The translations under genes and the position numbers were made by a program. DNA of 6,750 nt from an uncultured Collinsella sp. (GTDB lineage Bacteria > Actinomycetota > Coriobacteriia > Coriobacteriales > Coriobacteriaceae). Location of the stretch: contig CABURG010000096.1 of NCBI GenBank assembly GCA_902493835.1, forward strand, positions 1 to 6,750, read 5' to 3'. Under the pieces are notes generated by a model. The model had not been told where the DNA came from. It was given only the letters and a program-made list of their open reading frames with translations, and searched no databases. Shown one piece after another: positions 5,230-6,750 of the stretch; position 1 is the stretch's first letter; each line of letters opens with the position of its first letter.

Positions 5230-5298
5230 GAGTTGTGGAAAACTCCTGTTGAGAGGATGTGAGTTTTACGCAATTGACGTGCGCCTTTTGAGTAAAAC
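5230..5298 (+). repeat. Cluster of overlapping, mutually exclusive inverted repeats
   Basis: Three pairings compete in 69 nt: GAGTT (5230-5234) with AACTC (5241-5245); AAAACTC (5239-5245) with GAGTTTT (5261-5267); and GTTTTAC (5263-5269) with GTAAAAC (5292-5298). All are perfect. If transcribed they could form alternative hairpins, a riboswitch-like layout. If transcription starts only at about 5334 they would be DNA sites upstream of the promoter. I match them to no known family. Confidence 0.4.
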
Positions 5299-5321
5299 CG
5301 CAGGTCGCGATTTGCTCGGGG

Positions 5322-5327
5322 TACTAT
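5322..5327 (+). promoter_or_regulatory. Possible -10 element for the secreted-protein gene
   Basis: TACTAT, the same -10 hexamer as in the metY promoter, lies 65 bp before the start codon. No TTGACA-like hexamer is found 16-18 bp upstream, so activity would need an activator or another sigma factor. TTGACG at 5274-5279 lies too far away to pair with it. Confidence 0.3.
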
Positions 5328-5345
5328 GCAGCGCGATCGAATCAC

Positions 5346-5378
5346 ACGCAGCTCAAACGCAGCAAAAACGCACTACGG
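5346..5378 (+). repeat. Three phased 11-nt repeats before the SD
   Basis: ACGCAGCTCAA, ACGCAGCAAAA and ACGCACTACGG follow one another without gaps and run into the SD (GGAGG, 5377-5381). The period of 11 is about one DNA turn. As RNA the A/C-rich tract would be unstructured and could aid ribosome loading. The third copy agrees only in its first 6 nt, so it may be chance. Confidence 0.35.
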
Positions 5379-5392
5379 AGGTTTCCAGCTAC

Positions 5393-6169
5393 ATGAGGAT
5401 CGATTCACGAAAACCGAAAGCCGCCGCCCTTTCCGCCGCTCTGACCGTGGCACTTTTGGCGGGCGCCGGTGCAACTGATGCCCACGCGGCAACACTGTCC
5501 GATACGGTTGGACCTACGCCGTCCGAAGCGACGCTGGTGCAGCCCGTCGACTATCGCGGCGATGGTTATGGTTCCATGCAGGAGTGGAACGCCTCGATGG
5601 AGGCCAAGCGCGATTCCCTGGAGATGCGCGCTCAGATCATCATGAACATGTACGGTGACTATGCCACCGATGACGAGCGCGCTGTGCTGCAAGGTTGTAT
5701 CGATGGTGCGAGTAGCCTTTTGACGATGGGGGAGGTCGACGCGAAGTCGACCGAGCTCGATGAGCTGCGCACTGCGCTTGAGGATGCCAGGCGCGAAGCG
5801 CTCGAGGCTGCTGCCGCCGAGGCGGAGGCTGCCGAGGCCGCCCGGGCTTCGTACTACAACGCCGGTTACACTCCGTCCTACGCGTCTGCCGCGTCCTACG
5901 CGAACGGATCGGGCCTGACGCGCTCTGCGGGTGTCAATAACTACAACGGGCGCCGCGAGACCTATTACAGCAGCAATGTGCTTTATCACTATCGCACGGG
6001 CGAATGGACTCAGGATTCTGAGGGCTTCTGGCGCGATTCCGACGGCTATTACGTTGTTGCCGCGGGCGATATGGCCCAGGGCTCAACCTTTACGGGCTCC
6101 AAGGGTGATTGCAAGGTCTATGACTCCGGCTGCGCTGCCGGAACCACCGACTACTACACCGGTTGGTAA
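5393..6169 (+). CDS. Secreted protein: helical Ala/Glu-rich region plus C-terminal double-psi-barrel-like domain
   Basis: The 258-residue precursor has a classical Sec signal peptide: basic MRIDSRKPK, hydrophobic AAALSAALTVALLAGAGA, and a likely cut after AHA (residue 32). A mainly helical region follows (about 65-150) ending in an Ala/Glu-rich coiled-coil-like segment (ELDELRTALEDARREALEAA). A Tyr/Ser/Ala linker comes next (154-172). The C-terminal 75 residues have GRRETYYSS (186-194), DGYYVVAAGDMAQGS (217-231), KVYDSG (241-246) and TDYYTGW at the very end. This resembles, by pattern memory only, the DPBB/3D-like domain that ends many gram-positive cell-wall proteins (ETYYN, YVVVAA, VCDTG, ID...W). 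Cys240 and Cys247 could form a disulfide. The start is fixed by the signal peptide; GGAGG is 11 nt upstream, slightly far. Probable role in the cell wall, unproven. Confidence 0.85.
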   Translation: MRIDSRKPKAAALSAALTVALLAGAGATDAHAATLSDTVGPTPSEATLVQPVDYRGDGYGSMQEWNASMEAKRDSLEMRAQIIMNMYGDYATDDERAVLQGCIDGASSLLTMGEVDAKSTELDELRTALEDARREALEAAAAEAEAAEAARASYYNAGYTPSYASAASYANGSGLTRSAGVNNYNGRRETYYSSNVLYHYRTGEWTQDSEGFWRDSDGYYVVAAGDMAQGSTFTGSKGDCKVYDSGCAAGTTDYYTGW

Positions 6170-6193
6170 TCTGCCATAAGCCAATAGGACATG

Positions 6194-6247
6194 ACGGGCG
6201 GGCGTCTTTACTGAACCTTTGGGCAACGTAAAGCCGCCCGTTCTTTA
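6194..6247 (+). terminator. Intrinsic terminator of the secreted-protein gene
   Basis: ACGGGCGG (6194-6201) pairs with CCGCCCGT (6234-6241). After a 4-nt bulge (GCGT), CTTTAC (6206-6211) pairs with GTAAAG (6228-6233) around a 16-nt loop. The tail TTCTTT follows. It lies 24 bp after the stop codon. The bulge and interrupted T-tract make it less canonical than the metY terminator, but the 14 pairs are strong. Confidence 0.8.
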
Positions 6248-6272
6248 TGTGCGTTTGAGTTAACAGAGCCCT

Positions 6273-6296
6273 TACCGTGGCGGTACGCTGGGCGTA
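6273..6296. promoter_or_regulatory. Two adjoining TGG-centred dyads, possible operator/promoter of the small membrane-protein gene
   Basis: TACCG-TGG-CGGTA (6273-6285) and TACGC-TGG-GCGTA (6284-6296) are both perfect and share TA at the junction. A weak promoter, TTACCG (6272-6277), 17 bp, TATGGA (6295-6300), would place both dyads between or over its hexamers. The promoter matches are only 3 of 6 each, so the regulatory role is inferred mainly from symmetry and location before an isolated gene. Confidence 0.4.
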
Positions 6297-6320
6297 TGGA
6301 TGCGGGGCACACTGGTTCTT

Positions 6321-6339
6321 GAGAAATAAGGTCTTTCTC
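6321..6339 (+). repeat. Hairpin just before the SD of the small membrane-protein gene
   Basis: GAGAAA (6321-6326) and TTTCTC (6334-6339) are perfect complements with a 7-nt loop, ending 2 nt before GGAGG (6342-6346). A stem here could tune access to the SD, though six AT-rich pairs are not very stable. Confidence 0.35.
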
Positions 6340-6356
6340 TTGGAGGAAGTGGTCTT

Positions 6357-6563
6357 GTGAATGCTCGAGATATTGCCGTTGCCGTCGTCGCGTTGATGCT
6401 TGGCTGCCTTGGTCCTACGGCCGCGCTCGTCGCGGACATGCAGGGGACATGCGGGGCTGCTCCTATCGTGGCCGGCGCGCTGATCGCGGCCACACTGCTG
6501 GGAAGCGCGGGCGTGGTTCTTTGCCGCGATGACGAGGACGAGGTGCCGGAGTCGCAACGCTAG
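6357..6563 (+). CDS. Small two-helix membrane protein, unknown function
   Basis: A 68-residue product that I do not recognise. The GTG start has GGAGGAAG (6342-6349) 7 nt upstream; the ATG at 6361 is out of frame, so GTG is the credible start. Two hydrophobic segments, IAVAVVALMLGCLGPTAALVA (6-26, written here only by ends: I6 to A26) and P36 to C56, are joined by a short loop DMQGTCGAA and followed by a strongly acidic tail (RDDEDEVPESQR). The first segment has Arg4 before it and the second Arg57 after it, which by the positive-inside rule would place both ends in the cytoplasm. Cysteines at 17, 32 and 56. It stands alone between two terminators, so it is probably monocistronic. The GC-rich codon pattern, good SD and dedicated terminator support a real gene. 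Confidence 0.65.
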   Translation: MNARDIAVAVVALMLGCLGPTAALVADMQGTCGAAPIVAGALIAATLLGSAGVVLCRDDEDEVPESQR

Positions 6564-6605
6564 CTGTTGTGAGATTGGCCGCCGGTCATAGACGAAGATG
6601 AAGGT

Positions 6606-6640
6606 CGCCGCAGGGGGAAAGGCTCCCTTGCGGCGGTTTT
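6606..6640 (+). terminator. Intrinsic terminator of the small membrane-protein gene
   Basis: A 12-pair stem (CGCCGCAGGGGG, 6606-6617, with TCCCTTGCGGCG, 6624-6635; two G-T pairs) has a 6-nt AAAGGC loop and is followed by G then TTTT (6637-6640). It lies 43 bp after the stop. The opposite strand has only a scattered T-rich tail (ACCTTCATCTTC), so it may weakly serve the convergent minus-strand gene as well. Confidence 0.85.
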
Positions 6641-6673
6641 GCTGTTAAGGCTGTTGAATGCGGCGCGTTGGCG

Positions 6674-6750
6674 CTACCAGTTTTTCTCGATATCGCGGAT
6701 GCGCCGATAGAGCCACTCGTTTTGCGGTGCCTGGATATCGTGTTTGGCTG
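6674..6750 (-). CDS. C-terminal fragment of an unidentified minus-strand gene
   Basis: An open frame enters from the right window edge and stops at TAG (6676-6674). The visible 24 residues end with APQNEWLYRRIRDIEKNW, a charged, amphipathic-helix-like C-terminus with codon use like its neighbours. It converges on the small membrane-protein gene, and the terminator at 6606-6640 lies in between. Too little is visible to name the product; it could also be a chance open frame because it is so short. Confidence 0.55.
   Translation of the reverse strand, partial: AKHDIQAPQNEWLYRRIRDIEKNW

Noticed and set aside
5087..5392. Upstream in-frame extension of the secreted protein
   Set aside because: It would read through the metY terminator and place the signal peptide internally; the ATG at 5393 gives a proper signal peptide and has an SD.
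6090..6557. Minus-strand open frame over the end of the secreted-protein gene and the small membrane-protein gene
   Set aside because: It spans two plus-strand genes and a terminator, and its sequence is Arg/His/Ser-rich without domain features.

Overview
The window reads like a chromosomal segment of a GC-rich, low-complexity-free genome with strong third-position G/C bias, AGGAGG-type Shine-Dalgarno (SD) sites and short intergenic gaps. The gene content (PerR-type Fur, RNase HI, LysR, a PLP-dependent O-acetylhomoserine sulfhydrylase, and a secreted protein with a double-psi-barrel-like tail) suits a gut actinobacterium of the Coriobacteriia, with Collinsella as the best guess. That is inference from sequence style and not from a database match.

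Left half (1-3496, all minus strand). Reading in the direction of transcription: a LysR-family regulator (3496-2594), RNase HI rnhA (2494-2009, GTG start), a Gfo/Idh/MocA oxidoreductase (1933-827), an acylphosphatase with an N-terminal extension (824-414, start 2 nt after the oxidoreductase stop), and a PerR-type Fur regulator (352 to beyond position 1, cut by the window edge).

Centre (3497-5181). The LysR gene diverges from a metY-type O-acetylhomoserine sulfhydrylase (3770-5080, plus strand), which ends in a strong intrinsic terminator. The 273-bp divergent region is the most interesting part. It holds a T-N11-A LysR box (3518-3534), a near-consensus sigma70 promoter (TTGACC, 17 bp, TACTAT) whose spacer is an inverted repeat, and a leader of about 178 nt. 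The leader contains an undetected-looking 17-codon ORF (MNCLPRRMPGSCLRPSA, 3654-3707) with a perfect AAAGGAGG SD, overlapped by three competing RNA stems. I infer peptide-dependent attenuation or a translational switch controlling metY in response to cysteine/methionine supply.

Right part (5181-6750). A 46-nt imperfect palindrome and several competing inverted repeats lie before a secreted 258-aa protein (signal peptide, Ala/Glu-rich helical region, Tyr-rich linker, C-terminal double-psi-barrel-like domain) that ends at its own terminator. A 68-aa two-helix membrane protein with a GTG start follows, preceded by tandem dyads and followed by a terminator. The last 77 bases hold the C-terminus of a minus-strand gene. 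No rRNA, tRNA, CRISPR array, insertion sequence or gene-free stretch over 300 bases was seen.
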